A stretch of 64,000 bases of DNA from Selaginella tamariscina (lineage: Eukaryota > Streptophyta > Lycopodiopsida > Selaginellales > Selaginellaceae). The translations under genes were made by a program, and so were the position numbers. Location: contig PUQB01000077.1 in the NCBI GenBank assembly GCA_003024785.1, positions 558,001-622,000 on the forward strand, read 5' to 3'. Below the pieces are notes generated by a model, which saw nothing but the letters and a program-made list of their open reading frames with translations, was not told the origin of the DNA and made no database searches. Below, piece by piece: positions 35,838 to 47,235 of this stretch (position 1 is the stretch's first letter; each line of letters begins with the position of its first letter).

Positions 35838-37080
35838 TTATAAATACTTTCTTTCTATCATACAAAGAAATCTTTTCATTTTGTCTAAATCATCACTCTC
35901 CGGATTAATCAAATCATTTTGGTCAATATCTTGATGTTGTTGCCACCACTTAACACTCTCACGAATGCAATTGGGAGTTGCCATCCTTGTTAATACATAA
36001 GATGTGATAAGAGAAGGTCTGCATAAAGGCTCATCTAAAAACTGACGTTCCTTAAGAATAATATTATAAAGCGCCCGGTTGCTATCCTTCATTTTATAAA
36101 ATTCAATATCACGAGAAAGAAAAGCTTCAGGAAATGTATGATACGGTGGATACTGCTCACAAAAATTTTCGAGATTCTTCTTTCTGAGGCACGTATCCAA
36201 GTAGTTCACTAGCTCATCCATGATATCGGTATCAGAATATGGATCGAAAGTGATTGGATGAATACAAGCAATGTTTTGGTTGAGCATAGCCTTCTGAGGA
36301 GAGTCGTCTACTACTAACATCTGTGCGTTCTTCATTATCCTTAAGCGACTGATCTCCCCATGAGTCCCAATTATTCTTTCATTCTTGAAGAAGTATGGCT
36401 TGCTTTCCTTTCTTATATTGTGAAATTCGAGAGGTTTATGACACATTCGCTGGTCAAAAATCCAATCTTTACGAATCACCTCTTCTGCAACACTACAATG
36501 TTTCTTAAGTAAACAACAGCGGTGTTAAGTTATGAATCTGCATGCATGACCAAATCCCCACAAGCGCACCCATCTCCTTAAGCTTTTGAAAGAGACGATC
36601 CAACCCTGGACGAAAAATAATATCATATCGAAATTTACCATGACAAGGAATGAAATCTCCTTGTTTGATTTCTTTTTTCTATCCTGGGCCTTTGTCGATG
36701 AAGCAGAACACCATTGACATCCAACAACACAATATGGCCATGAGTAACATGAGATAGCGTTGCCTCTTGAATACTTTGCAAATCACTTGTTTGCTCCCTT
36801 TCACATTTATCCGTTGCCACTATCTCGTTGCCTATCCCTTCATCATTTAATTGTACATCATCCTTACAAGATTCAGATATTGCATGCGCTGAAGAAATTG
36901 ATTTCGGAACTGAAGCCAATAAAAATGATGATGAAGTGGCCCCCATGGTAACGATGTTTTGAGCTGCATTATTATCCATTTCCTGCATGAACTCTGTCAT
37001 TCTGACATGTGGCACAAGAAATTGTCGCCAAACCCCTCTCTTACCTCATGGCAATGCTGAAAATCCATGTTCTCAATTAT
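35838..37080 (-). CDS. FCP1/NIF-type HAD phosphatase-like protein in the large element
   Basis: The peptide follows the FCP1-homology (NLI-interacting factor, PF03031) pattern. HIVLLDVNGVLLHR occupies the catalytic DxDx(T/V) position (about 36700-36740) but reads DVNGV, with Asn in place of the second Asp. RPGLDRLFQKLKEMGALVGIWS follows in another frame near 36560-36620; given in parts this is RPGLDRLFQKLKEMG, then ALVGIWSCMQ. MLVVDDSPQKAML with the downstream D-D-L-type helix lies at 36300-36190. Family members dephosphorylate RNA polymerase II CTD or related phosphoproteins. Plant relatives with DxNG are known, so the substitution need not be decay. At least one break or unrecognised intron lies near 36480-36500. 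A small upstream exon probably starts near 37070. It is likely a captured host gene or a passenger of the element. Confidence 0.68.
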
Positions 37081-37272
37081 TTCATTACATCTGCAAAATG
37101 ATAATTAGCTGACCTTAAAATTATCAAGGTATATTATTTACCTTGTTAATGTGTGACCCATGTTTGAACTAAAAGCTTCATTAATCCTTGAGAATTTATT
37201 TTCTGTACAAATATAAAAGAAATATACAAAAATGCCTTATGTTACACTCATTTACAACTATTCATCACTCTA

Positions 37273-40200
37273 TCAATTCATTATCAATTCTTCTTCGCTA
37301 TTACCTTCTGAGTGAGGCGAAGAAGGTCTAAGCCGCTTGTGAGATGGTTCAAGATCTTCTGCATCTTCTATTGATGTTTCCATGGGTCCTGGAGTGTGCG
37401 AATGTTCTGTACTCCTCGAGATAACTTCCGGTCTAATATCTGATTGAAGTTCGTTCTCAGACTCCGAGATTGAACCAGATTCACCTTCAGAGCTATCGCA
37501 CTTATCTGGAGGGAACTTTCTCAAATACGCCTTTATGGAATCGTTGGGGTACTCAGTTGAGACCCAATCTATCCACTTGTTCAGGTCCTCAACCATGGTC
37601 TTATCCTTTTCAACGGCAAACACACATGTATGCCGAAGGTAACACTCCTTCAAGACGGACCCCCTAGTGCAGTAGTCAAAAACCCACGCATCACTGTGAG
37701 GACCCCTATCAAGTTGACGATGCTCCGTGCCGCTTGACTTGTAATGTTTGGATAACGTACATTGCCGAATACGTCACTCATACCTATCGGTGTATCGGAT
37801 GGAGGTTCAGGGCCGTTGGAGTGCAAACAGATGCCTGGCCAGTCATTTGGAAGCTTGAAATTGTTTGGCGCATTCCTAACAACCAAGTGAACAACGTATC
37901 AATGCACTTGGGATTAGCATCGTTCATATAAAATCCTGTCCAACGATGTCTATTCTTCTTGGCGAAGGCGAAGGCAAAAGTATCGGTGACATGAGCAAGA
38001 ATCAAGAAATAAATACCTGAAAAAGTAGGTATCAGTGAAGAGCGCAAGCATGAATTCAATAATAAATACCTTCTATGTATATGCTTGCACGGCTAAGTTT
38101 CTCCACCAGATCCTCTAGTGCCCTATCTGTCGAAAGATTTTTTGACACCCGCCGATCCATCACGAACAATTGAAACGGTTTCCTACAAGCAGTGATGTTA
38201 CCCCATAAAGTCTCCGAATCTAACAACAAACATCTGTAGGGCTTGTCGTGATTCGTAGCATCCTCCTTTATAAGGTTCAATTCGGTTCTCCGCTGCTGAA
38301 GGACTGCCATAAGAGAAGGCGTCATCCCAATGTTCTCCTTTTTGGCGTTGGCGTGCAATAGATTCTTGCCCAGATCTTCCGATTGGTTCACCCATTCGAC
38401 AAGCATATCATCGTTCGTCACATGCAAATATTTGCTGACCTCTTCATATGTTGAAGTCGAGGTCCAACCCAGTTTGTGGCAGTGTATTCCCAACCACTCC
38501 TTGAAATGCCTGACCGTCTTCAACTCCATTGCCTTGAGATGAAAAGGAGAGGTTGGGCTGCTGTTATTAATTTGTAGTTTGCCATCGATCACCAAATCAG
38601 CCAAGACTTCCATCTCCTCCATCGTTGTTCCATTTAAAGGCTTCAACCATGTGAGCTTGAAATCGTTGTCTACATCCTTTGTAGATTGAACAGACTTAGC
38701 CTTCGGCGTCTTACTGGGTTTCTTTGCAGACTTTTCTGAGGGCTCCCCTTCACTTGTCTGCTTCTTCTTCAGTGTTCCTTTTGAAAAGGATTCCATAATC
38801 CCCAACCATTTGGCAAAGATCCTATCTTCGGGGCAAGAAATCAACATCATCAGAAAGGATGTTTCCTTCCCGCCCACCTGGGCAAAATCAACTGCTGCAA
38901 TTTCTTCAACTCTCTGAGGAAAAAGACAGATTAATATACCGGCGAGATAAATCCCGCCCAAACAATTTGCTTACCCGGTATTCCGCAGATTGTGTATTCC
39001 CTGCGGTAGCTCTTTGTGGTCGCTGAAGAGATTCCCACACGGCTCGCGTGTGTTTAAACTTCTCCCATATTTTGCTGTTGTAGTGGTTGGTGTCGGCAGC
39101 GTCCCATTCCGCCGATAACTTATGGTACTGCTCGATTGTGAGATTCGGCTTAGCTAAAAACGCCGATCTTTTTGTCAGCTTCTCACGGGTATGCTCGGAA
39201 AGTTTTGTTGCCATCGTTCCTTTGTTGTGTTCATCGAGAAGTCGTTGGGCTGCCGTTATTGTGTGCTGGCCACTAATGATGTAGTACTTGATAGATTTTT
39301 ATTCTCCGTCTGAATCTTCATGAGTTGTTCTGGTGTTGTGATCCAGACTTTGTCAGCGCCCTTCCTTCTTTCATAGTATGGACACAAAACAGCATTATGT
39401 GGAACGGTATAAGAATTGTCGTCCTTCATCTTCTCCATGAGCTCAGCTACACGTTCCTGGTTGAGTGGCCTGTAATTGAAGTTTGGGTTGACGCTGCAAT
39501 ATTTAACCCTACAAGGATAAATCTTATCATCCAACATCATTTCCTTGTGACTTATTGCAGCATGAGATGCCACAGGTGCAGCTGACAAAACGATTGATGA
39601 TTTTCTTTTGCGATCCGAATCAACATGTGTGATCCCCGACTGCAGCTGTTCTAGTGTTCTCGGTACACTCTTCCAGCTCCCAAAGCTCCTAAGCAAATTG
39701 AACGTGATCTGTAGAGAACCTGAGACCGAGCCACCCTCTCAATCTCCATTATGATGTCGCTGTGTTCTTCTTCAATGTGAAGAGGGAAGATTGCTCACTT
39801 GCTGATTTTCTGTATTGTGAAGCAATATCTCCTGACAATACACCTACTCGATGAGTCTGAAGATTTTCGAAGTAGACATCCAGATGGATCCCCTCCATAG
39901 ATGGGCTTTCGTTGAGTTGAAGAAGAACTCCAAGGTCAACATCATTAGTGAACACGTGAACGTCATTATCCACAAGTCGACAAAACCACCCGAAATTAAT
40001 GTTGTAACTGACGACCTCTGGATCCGAGAACGTGACATTGGATGGAACAAGGCATATGTCGAGCATCGTCCAATCTGGGTTCGCAGCCTGCTTTCGGGTG
40101 CTTGACTAGCGAATCTACTTTCCATTGTTTTGCTTGTCCATGAGATGTGACAGAGGTTAATTTGACAGCAGCCATGGTTGCTCCAATGCGCTTCCCATTT

Positions 40201-40416
40201 ATCTTAAAATATGGCCAAGTTGATTCCAGAATCCCCCTGCCCATCTCTTCTCCTGCTCTTGTCTTTAATGTCACCTCAATTCCACATCTGAATACAAAAA
40301 TGATTAGTTCAAGTATCCGAGTATAACAGATTTTATTTTAATTCTTACCCAGAATTTGACGACGACTCCATACTAATGACTCGATCTCCTTGTTTGATCA
40401 AATCGTCCTTCTGCAA
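37273..40416 (-). CDS. ParB-like + degenerate methyltransferase-like protein of the large element
   Basis: Read leftward, a first exon (40416-40349, after TTTTGCAG) and a second from about 40286 give a small domain with GDRVISM and GKRIGATMAAVKL. A ParB-like domain follows: NYRPLNQERVAELMEKM, then YYIISGQHTITAAQRLL around 39265-39310. GQHT stands where the MULE protein has DGNHR. A long middle region (MATKLSEHTR to about 38060) includes a Lys-rich stretch. FQLFVMDRRVSKN (about 38150) occupies the motif IV position, so the catalytic residues are gone. DAWVFDYCTRGSVLKECYL and FAVEKDK (37680-37600) match the motif I region in degenerate form. Frames change several times, partly at plausible introns (for example 38050-37990). 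The overall order equals that of the MULE-borne gene, which supports homology. An acidic Ser/Glu tail ends at 37273. Confidence 0.65.
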
Positions 40417-40699
40417 AATAATACACTATAAATATAAATTATATAAAAACGCACACACACTTGTATAAACCCGAATATACAAAAATAATACACAGAGAGA
40501 AGTAGACGTAATTAACTGTCCGAAGCTCACATTTGTGTTAGTGCAAAAGAAAGATAACATTTCGTTTTAGAACCACCACAAATGTGAGCTCTGGACAGTT
40601 TTACATAGATTCCTAGCTTTTACTCGAAATATTATGATAAGATGATAAAAGTAAATAAAATGAGATATGCAACTTATATATACTAATACACATATATAT
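40417..40699. promoter_or_regulatory. Upstream region of the leftward ParB-methylase-like gene
   Basis: The stretch is AT-rich and contains a CA-rich patch (ACACACACTTG) and an inverted pair around 40525-40580 (AGCTCACATTTGTG and CACAAATGTGAGCT). That hairpin-forming pair is separated by about 35 bases. The palindrome array begins just beyond it. Confidence 0.4.
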
Positions 40700-42178
40700 T
40701 CACATGGAAGGTGCGGCGGGATTAATCTCGCCACCCCTTCAATGCCTCCTGAAAGAGTGGGCGGGATTAATCTCGCCACCTTTCTGGAGGCCTTGAACGG
40801 GAGTGCGGAATTAATCTTGCCACCCTTCTCGGTCTCAGAGAGAACTGGGCAGGATTTATTTCTCACACCCCTTCAGTGACTCCAGAAAGGGGCGGGATTA
40901 ATCTCGCCCACCATGTAAGTGATGGTTAAATGAATTTCCCCACCCTTCCCAATTCTCTCCATTGGTATGTTGAAAACCTTCTACGTCTCAGACAGAAACG
41001 TTTGGGATTGGTCCGACTCACCAATGGAGAAAAAAGGAAGGGTGGCGGGATTTTCCTCCAACAGGCATTGAAGACTCGGCGGGATTAATCCCGCCGCCCA
41101 GGGCCTTCACTCGGTCCCTATGCGGCGGGATTAATCCCGCCGGACGCCAATTCCCTGCGCGGAATCGGGCGGGATTAATCCCGCCGCCTAGGCACTTCAG
41201 GCAGGCCAATGGCGGCGGGATAAATCCCGCGCATGCGTACGGCGGCGAGATTAATCCCGCGTCCCAGGCCCTTCACTCAGGCCTTAGTCGGCGGGATTAA
41301 TCCCGCCGAACGCCAATGCCCTGTGCGAAATCTTGCGGGATTAATCCCGCCGCCTAGGCCCTTCAGGAGGCCAATGGCGGCGGGATAAATCCCGCCCGAT
41401 TCCGCGCAGGGCATGCGTACGCGGCGGGATTAATCCCGCCACCATGTAAGGGATGGTGAAATTAATCCCACCACCCTTCTCAGTTCCCTCCATTGGTATT
41501 TTGTAAACCTTCTCCGTCTCAGACAGAGTTAGTCGGGATTGATTCAACATACCAATGGAGGAAAAAAAGAAGGGTGGCGGGATTAATCCCGCCACCGGGT
41601 AATGAAGGTTCGGAGAGACTAATCCCGCCGCCCTCTCGTAAATCATGCGCTCACACATATATATTGGCTGCGGCATTTTGAACAGGGATGGGTGGGGGCG
41701 GGATTAATCCCGCCGCTTATATCCTGCGGAAGTGCCTGAGCGGCGGGATTAATCCCGCCGCCCTCCGCGAAGGGCATGAGCGTGGGGCCGGATTAATCCC
41801 GTTCATGTCCTGCGTGAATTCCCTGGGCGGCGGGATTAATCCCGCCGCCTTACGCGCAGGACATGTCATGCAGGCTCTTCGGTTAGCCTTCCGTGCAGGA
41901 TCTTTCATGCAGGCTCTTCGGTTAGCCTCATGAGCGGCGGGATTAATCCCGCCGCCCATCCCCTGTAAATGCCCTGCGGAATCCGGCGGGATTAATCCCG
42001 CCCATTAGGGCCTTCACACAGGCCATTGCCGGCGAGATAAATCCCGCCGCATTCCGCGCAGGGCATGGGTGAGCGGCGGGATTAATCCCGCCGCCGGCCC
42101 CAACCATGGGCGGGATTAATCCGCCGCCGAGGCCATAAACCTATAGCGGCGGGATTAATCCCGCCGCTCGAGGGGCTT
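40700..42178. repeat. Palindrome array A, unit GGCGGGATTAATCCCGCC
   Basis: Roughly 25 copies of an 18-bp perfect or near-perfect palindrome occur, spaced about 35-60 bp apart, with spacers rich in CCTTCA, GGCCAATG and CGCGCAGG. The best copies lie near 41079, 41698, 41741, 41829, 41937 and 42146. In the copies nearest the leftward gene (40726-40900), the right half is usually CTCGCC and not CCCGCC. The unit creates translation artefacts of GGINPAA and AGLIPP in every frame, which are not genes. Confidence 0.93.
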
Positions 42179-42247
42179 AGCGTGTGTGCGAGAGATAAAA
42201 TTAATAAATAAAAAAATTATACAGATAAAAACACACACATATATATA

Positions 42248-42296
<49 letters not shown>

Positions 42297-42925
42297 GTAT
42301 AGGAGTGTACGTGTGTGTGCAAGAGATAGATAAATAAATAAATTATACAGTACTGGTACACATAATATATGTGTGTACATAGGTATATATATGTGTGTAT
42401 ATGTATATCGTGTGTATGCGTGTGAGCGAAACAAATAAAATCATACAGATAAACAACACACACACACACATATATATACACAGGAGTGTGCGTGTGTGTG
42501 CGAAAGATAAAACTAATAAATAAATAAAATTATACAGATAAACACACACATATATATGTGTGTATATAGATATATAATCCATAGAGAAAGAGAGAGAGTC
42601 TGTGAATATATAAGCATATATATAAACTAGTGTTGTATGTATGTATATATGTATATAGGTATATATATATGTGTATATGTATATTGTGTGTATGCGTGTG
42701 TGAGCGAAACAAATAAAATCATACAGATAAACAAACACACACACACACACATATACATACACAGGAGTGTGCGTGTGTGTGCGAGAGATAAAACTAATAA
42801 ATAAATAAAATTATACAGATAAACACACACATATATATATGTGTGTATATAGATATATAACCCATATGAATATATAAGCATATATATAAACTAGTGTTGT
42901 ATACTATTTGTTAATATGCATTGAT

Positions 42926-42989
<64 letters not shown>

Positions 42990-43254
42990 GCAGTGTGCGT
43001 GTGTGTGGGAGAGATAGATCAATAAAAAAAAATTTACAGATACTGGTACACATAATATGTATGTATATATGTATATAGGTATATATATATATGTGTATAT
43101 GTATATCGTGTGTATGCGTGTGTGAGCGAAACAAATAAAATCATACAGATAAACAAACACACACCCACACACACATATACATACACAGGAGTGTGCGTGT
43201 GTGTGCGAGAGATAAAACTAATAAATAAATTTATACGCACACTCCTATACATAT

Positions 43255-43285
<31 letters not shown>

Positions 43286-43320
43286 GATCTCACCTGTGTG
43301 CACAGCCGCCGCCGCCGATT
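42179..43320. repeat. Compound microsatellite block (TG/TA/CA)
   Basis: Alternating TG, TA and CA runs are built into longer units. The segment GCGTGTGTGTGCGAGAGATA followed by AATAAATAAA recurs at 42484, 42770 and 43192. A second segment with TGTATGCGTGTG and GAAACAAATAAAATCATACA recurs at 42410, 42690 and 43110. The open frames here are artefacts of the repeats. Confidence 0.9.
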
Positions 43321-44260
43321 TCACAGCCGCCGCCTCTTGAAACCCTAAGAATATACCTAAACCCTAAAGGAATTAAATATATATATTAACCCTAATAGAA
43401 TATTCCTTCTGAGAATATACTTAAACCCTAAAAAGAATAAAATATAGATTCGCCCTAAACGAATATTCTTTCATTATATTATTAGCGCGTGCGTGTGCGT
43501 GGGTGTATCACATACACCCCAAAAATATAAATCATGCAGGGATTTAACATGTGTGTGTCCATGAGAGTGTTAAAGTTTCATGTGTATCAATACATACATA
43601 CACATTGCATATATTAATACACATAATATATACATACACACGTGTATACACACAGACATACATACATATTACATGGGTTTAGGGTTTAGGGTTTAGGGTT
43701 TTGGATTTAGGATGGATCATGCATGGTGTGTATGTATGAGAGAAGAGAGAGTGTTGAAAAATTATTTTTGTACACATTGCATATATTAGTACACATATAT
43801 ACTTACACATATTATACACAGATATACATACATAGTATATGAGAGAAGAGAGACAGTACATATTATGGATCATGCATGGTGTATTATACACACAGACATA
43901 CATACATATTAGTACATAATATTGAGAGACCGAGTACATATTATAGATCATGCATGGTGTGTATGTTTGAGAGAAGAGAGACAGTACATATTAACATGGA
44001 TCATGCATGGTGTGTATGTATGAGAGAAGACAGAAAGTACACATATATACAGAGTACACATATATACATGCACACGTGTATACACACAGACATACATACA
44101 TATTACATGAGTAAATTCATTGTGTTACATATTAGGGTTTAGGGTTTAGGGTTTAGGATGGATCATGCATGGTGTGAAGAGAGAGTGTTGAAAAATTATT
44201 TTTGTACACACATGTATACACAGGGTTTAGGGTTTAGGGTTTAGGGTTTGCTCCCAACAA
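43321..44260. repeat. Region with short telomere-type (TTTAGGG) arrays
   Basis: Three short arrays of the plant telomere repeat lie at about 43676-43705, 44132-44156 and 44222-44249, each with three or four units. Scattered AAACCCTAAA boxes sit at 43335-43450 in the opposite orientation. Between them, a ~110-bp sequence containing GGATCATGCATGGTGTGTATG is repeated at 43712, 43866, 43945, 43998 and 44158. Confidence 0.85.
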
Positions 44261-45799
44261 GCTTAATATAAATATTACACATGTAAATTCAATGTGTTAC
44301 ATACACACAGATTGAGTACATATATCATACATGCGTTGAACATGATGTTTTCAATAAAGAAGCAACATATTTCTTCAGTTTGGTTTAGGGTTGTGCATGT
44401 GTGTGCATATGTGTTTTTGTAAGTTCTTGTAATGCGTGTGTAAATTTATGATTGTGTTTATATATGTGTGCAAAACAAACATCGAATAATTAAGAAAATA
44501 ATATTAATAAACACACTATGAACATATTTTAAATTATACATAATAATATATGATTTTATCTAATATATAGCCATATATAGTTTTAATAATATATATTAAT
44601 TTAATATTGATAAAAAGGTTTAACATTGAAATATTCTTGAAATAATAAGAAATTAATTGAGAAAATCCCATTAATATATACAAATGTAAATTAAGTACTC
44701 AAATAATTAACTAAATTAATTATCATAATCATGTTTAATATTGGAATATTCTTGGAATAATAAGAAAATAATAAAGAATATCCCATTAATATAAAGAAGA
44801 TTAATTACTCAAGTAATTAAGGAAATGATATTAATATATATATTATTAAAATATATATGACTATATATTAGATAAATGATGTATTATTATGTATAATTTA
44901 AAATATGTTCATAGTGTGTATTAATTTAATATTGATAATAAGGTTTAACACATGAATATTCTTGAAATAATAACAAATTAATTGAGAAAATCCCATTAAT
45001 ATATACAAATGTAGAATAATTACTGCAATAATTAAGAACAAGACTAATTTAATTATGATAATCAGGTTTAATATTAGAATATTCTTCAAATATTAATAAA
45101 ATATTAAAGAATATCCCATTGATACTAGGAAATGAAAACTAAATACTCGAGTAATTAAGAAAATAATAATAATAAACAGACTATGAATATATTTTAAATG
45201 ATACATAATAATATATCAATTTATTTATTGTATAAGTATATATTTATATATATATATAATATAAATATACTTGAATACTAAGAATGTAGAATATAGTCTA
45301 AAATTTCGTAATATTAAACAGCTTGAATCACTTGAATAACATTAAATGCAATTTTAAAAATACTCATTGGAACTGGAGAGTATATATGTCAGAGTGTCGG
45401 ATATTTGTGTCAACTCATCTTAAATTTTTTTTTTTCTTTTTTTAAAAATTTGAATTTCTGACATATGTATTGTCGGTCTGACATGTAAATTTGAAAATGC
45501 ATTTAATTTCCCACTCAAATTCAGATCTGGTTCTTTCTCCGGCAAGGGTTTCTTCATTTCTATTTTTCACTCTTTAGATCTTCTTTTTTCTTCATAGTGA
45601 TCATCTCAGGAGCGAGATTAAATTGGGTGCTATTCTTTATAGGAAAGCACGGCGCCTTCAGTGCTGTTTACAAGTAAGTATTATAAACAAATTTAAAAAT
45701 ACTTATAAAGATTCACTCTCTTACATTCTCTCTTAAAATTACAATTTAGGGGTTTAGGAATGCATTAGGATTATAATATATTCCGTTAGGGATTTATCC
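44261..45799. other. AT-rich non-coding interior of the large element
   Basis: No gene is seen. A ~75-bp inverted repeat joins 44508-44585 (ACACACTATGAACATATTTT side) and 44845-44925, and part of the same sequence recurs near 45178-45215. A second motif, GAATATTCTTGAAATAATAA followed by CCCATTAATAT, recurs four times between 44625 and 45125. The last 400 bases, from about 45400, are less AT-rich and approach the second palindrome array. Confidence 0.7.
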
Positions 45800-46445
45800 C
45801 GTTTAAATATTCTTGCGGGATTAATCCGGCCATTTCTTTTTCGCCTCTTCGAAGAGGTGGCGGGATTAATCCCGCCACCATCTCTCGGGCAATGCTTCTC
45901 CGCCACTGAAAAAGAGTGGCGGGATTAATCCCCGATAACCTTCTCAACTGATGAAGAGTTACCAGAATTTATTAGAAAGAGTTGTCGGCGGGATTAATCC
46001 CGCCAACCATTTTAGGAGGCAGGGAAGGGGTGGCGGGATTAATCTCGCCACCACATCCCTGTTTTAAGGATTTGGGGACAGGATTTATCCCGAGATCTCT
46101 TTGAAATCATAGTTTTGGAGAGAGTTATGTGCGGGTTTAATCCCGCCACCCATTCCCCGTCGTAAGAATTGTGGGCGGGATTAATCCCGCCGACTCTCTC
46201 CGAAGGGGTTGAGTCGGCGGCGGGATTAATCCCGCCGACCGTTCCTCGTCGGAGAGAGTCGGCGGGATTAATCCCGCCGGGAGGAAGAGGCGGCGGGATT
46301 AATCCCGCCGGCTCTTCCTTGTCGGAGGGAGTCCAAGGCGGGATTAATCCCGCCGACTCTCTCCGAAGGGGTTGAGTCGGCGGCGGGATTAATCCCGCCG
46401 ACCGTTCCTCGTCGGAGGGATTCGTGGGCGGGATTAATCCGCCCA
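45800..46445. repeat. Palindrome array B, unit GGCGGGATTAATCCCGCC
   Basis: About 13 copies of the same palindrome as array A are spaced about 30-60 bp apart. Perfect copies lie near 45861, 45988, 46173, 46219, 46261, 46292, 46338 and 46384. Spacers differ from those of array A and repeat CTCTCCGAAGGGGTTGAGTC and GTTCCTCGTCGGAG. The array ends about 140 bp before the rightward ORF at 46586, so each of the two divergent transcription units has an array upstream of it. Confidence 0.93.
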
Positions 46446-46585
46446 TCAGTTGTATTAATCAAACATGAGATATTATCTCTAAACATAATTATGTATTATT
46501 GCATATGCATATTATTAAGTAACCGTAATTCAGATTTCTTAGAAATATTGCATAAACAGATATCATAAATAATACAATTATTTAT

Positions 46586-47233
46586 GTGCAGGACAATATG
46601 TTTAATACTGGAGATAAAGTATGTCTTCTTCGGAACAACGAGATAGTTGGCACTGGAACTGTGGAAGTTCGAGATAATAATGCATCATGTCACAATATTG
46701 CCCAAGGATCTTGTGTGTACGTATGGGTGAACACCATTTACAAGCATGTTGAGGTTCTGGGAATGGAATTTGAGGAGGGTTCTCCTGTATTGTGGAATTT
46801 GGATGAAGTCAAGGCTGACACAGAATATGCAGAGTCACAAACAAATAGTAGCACGAGTTTACCAGATGATGGCTTGCCTGCTGTGATGGATGAGGTGATT
46901 CTCTTTCTTCGTGAGATTGAAGTCGGAAGAGGCATCATCACAGCTATAAATCCAATGGAAGCAGTGTCAGAAGAGAAACTAGGGTCCGACTTCGTGGGTG
47001 TAGTTGTGACAGAGGTTTCACCTAATGGCACATTGTATCCTGGATCCCTCGTGAGGTGGCGAACATCTGAATTAAGACGGCAAGATGGTTCAACATATTC
47101 TGGGTTGGATTTCAATAATAACAACCCGGAAGAACAACTCATATTTGAAGAGGTTCCTTGCATTGGTCCTATTGTAAGAAAAAGGCGATTCATGGGTTGT
47201 AGATCTTCCCTGCAAGTTTCAGCAAGAGGGTAA
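46586..47233 (+). CDS. Small-domain protein upstream of the DUF7869-type gene
   Basis: This 215-codon ORF has no clear family assignment. Its N-terminus (FNTGDKVCLLRNNEIVGTGTV) resembles the small beta-rich domain in plant transposase-associated proteins, and the first domain of the leftward ParB-methylase-like gene (GDRVISM, GRGILES). A second similar block may start near residue 95 (VILFLREIEVGRGIITAINP). The stop lies 3 bp before the next ATG at 47236. It could be a separate protein or a 5' exon region joined to the next ORF by a splice I did not recognise. Confidence 0.6.
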   Translation: MQDNMFNTGDKVCLLRNNEIVGTGTVEVRDNNASCHNIAQGSCVYVWVNTIYKHVEVLGMEFEEGSPVLWNLDEVKADTEYAESQTNSSTSLPDDGLPAVMDEVILFLREIEVGRGIITAINPMEAVSEEKLGSDFVGVVVTEVSPNGTLYPGSLVRWRTSELRRQDGSTYSGLDFNNNNPEEQLIFEEVPCIGPIVRKRRFMGCRSSLQVSARG

Positions 47234-47235
47234 AG

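Noticed and set aside
36760-36951. Plus-strand ORF MPLEYFANHLF
   Set aside because: It is a shadow of the phosphatase-like gene on the other strand.
40700-42178. Open frames with GGINPAA and AGLIPP repeats in both directions
   Set aside because: They are translations of the DNA palindrome in every frame. There is no non-repetitive coding sequence, and both strands read alike.
42155-43340. Tyr/His/Thr-rich open frames
   Set aside because: They are artefacts of TG, TA and CA microsatellites.
43676-44250. A chromosome end
   Set aside because: The TTTAGGG arrays are only three or four units long and are embedded in other sequence on both sides. They are interstitial.
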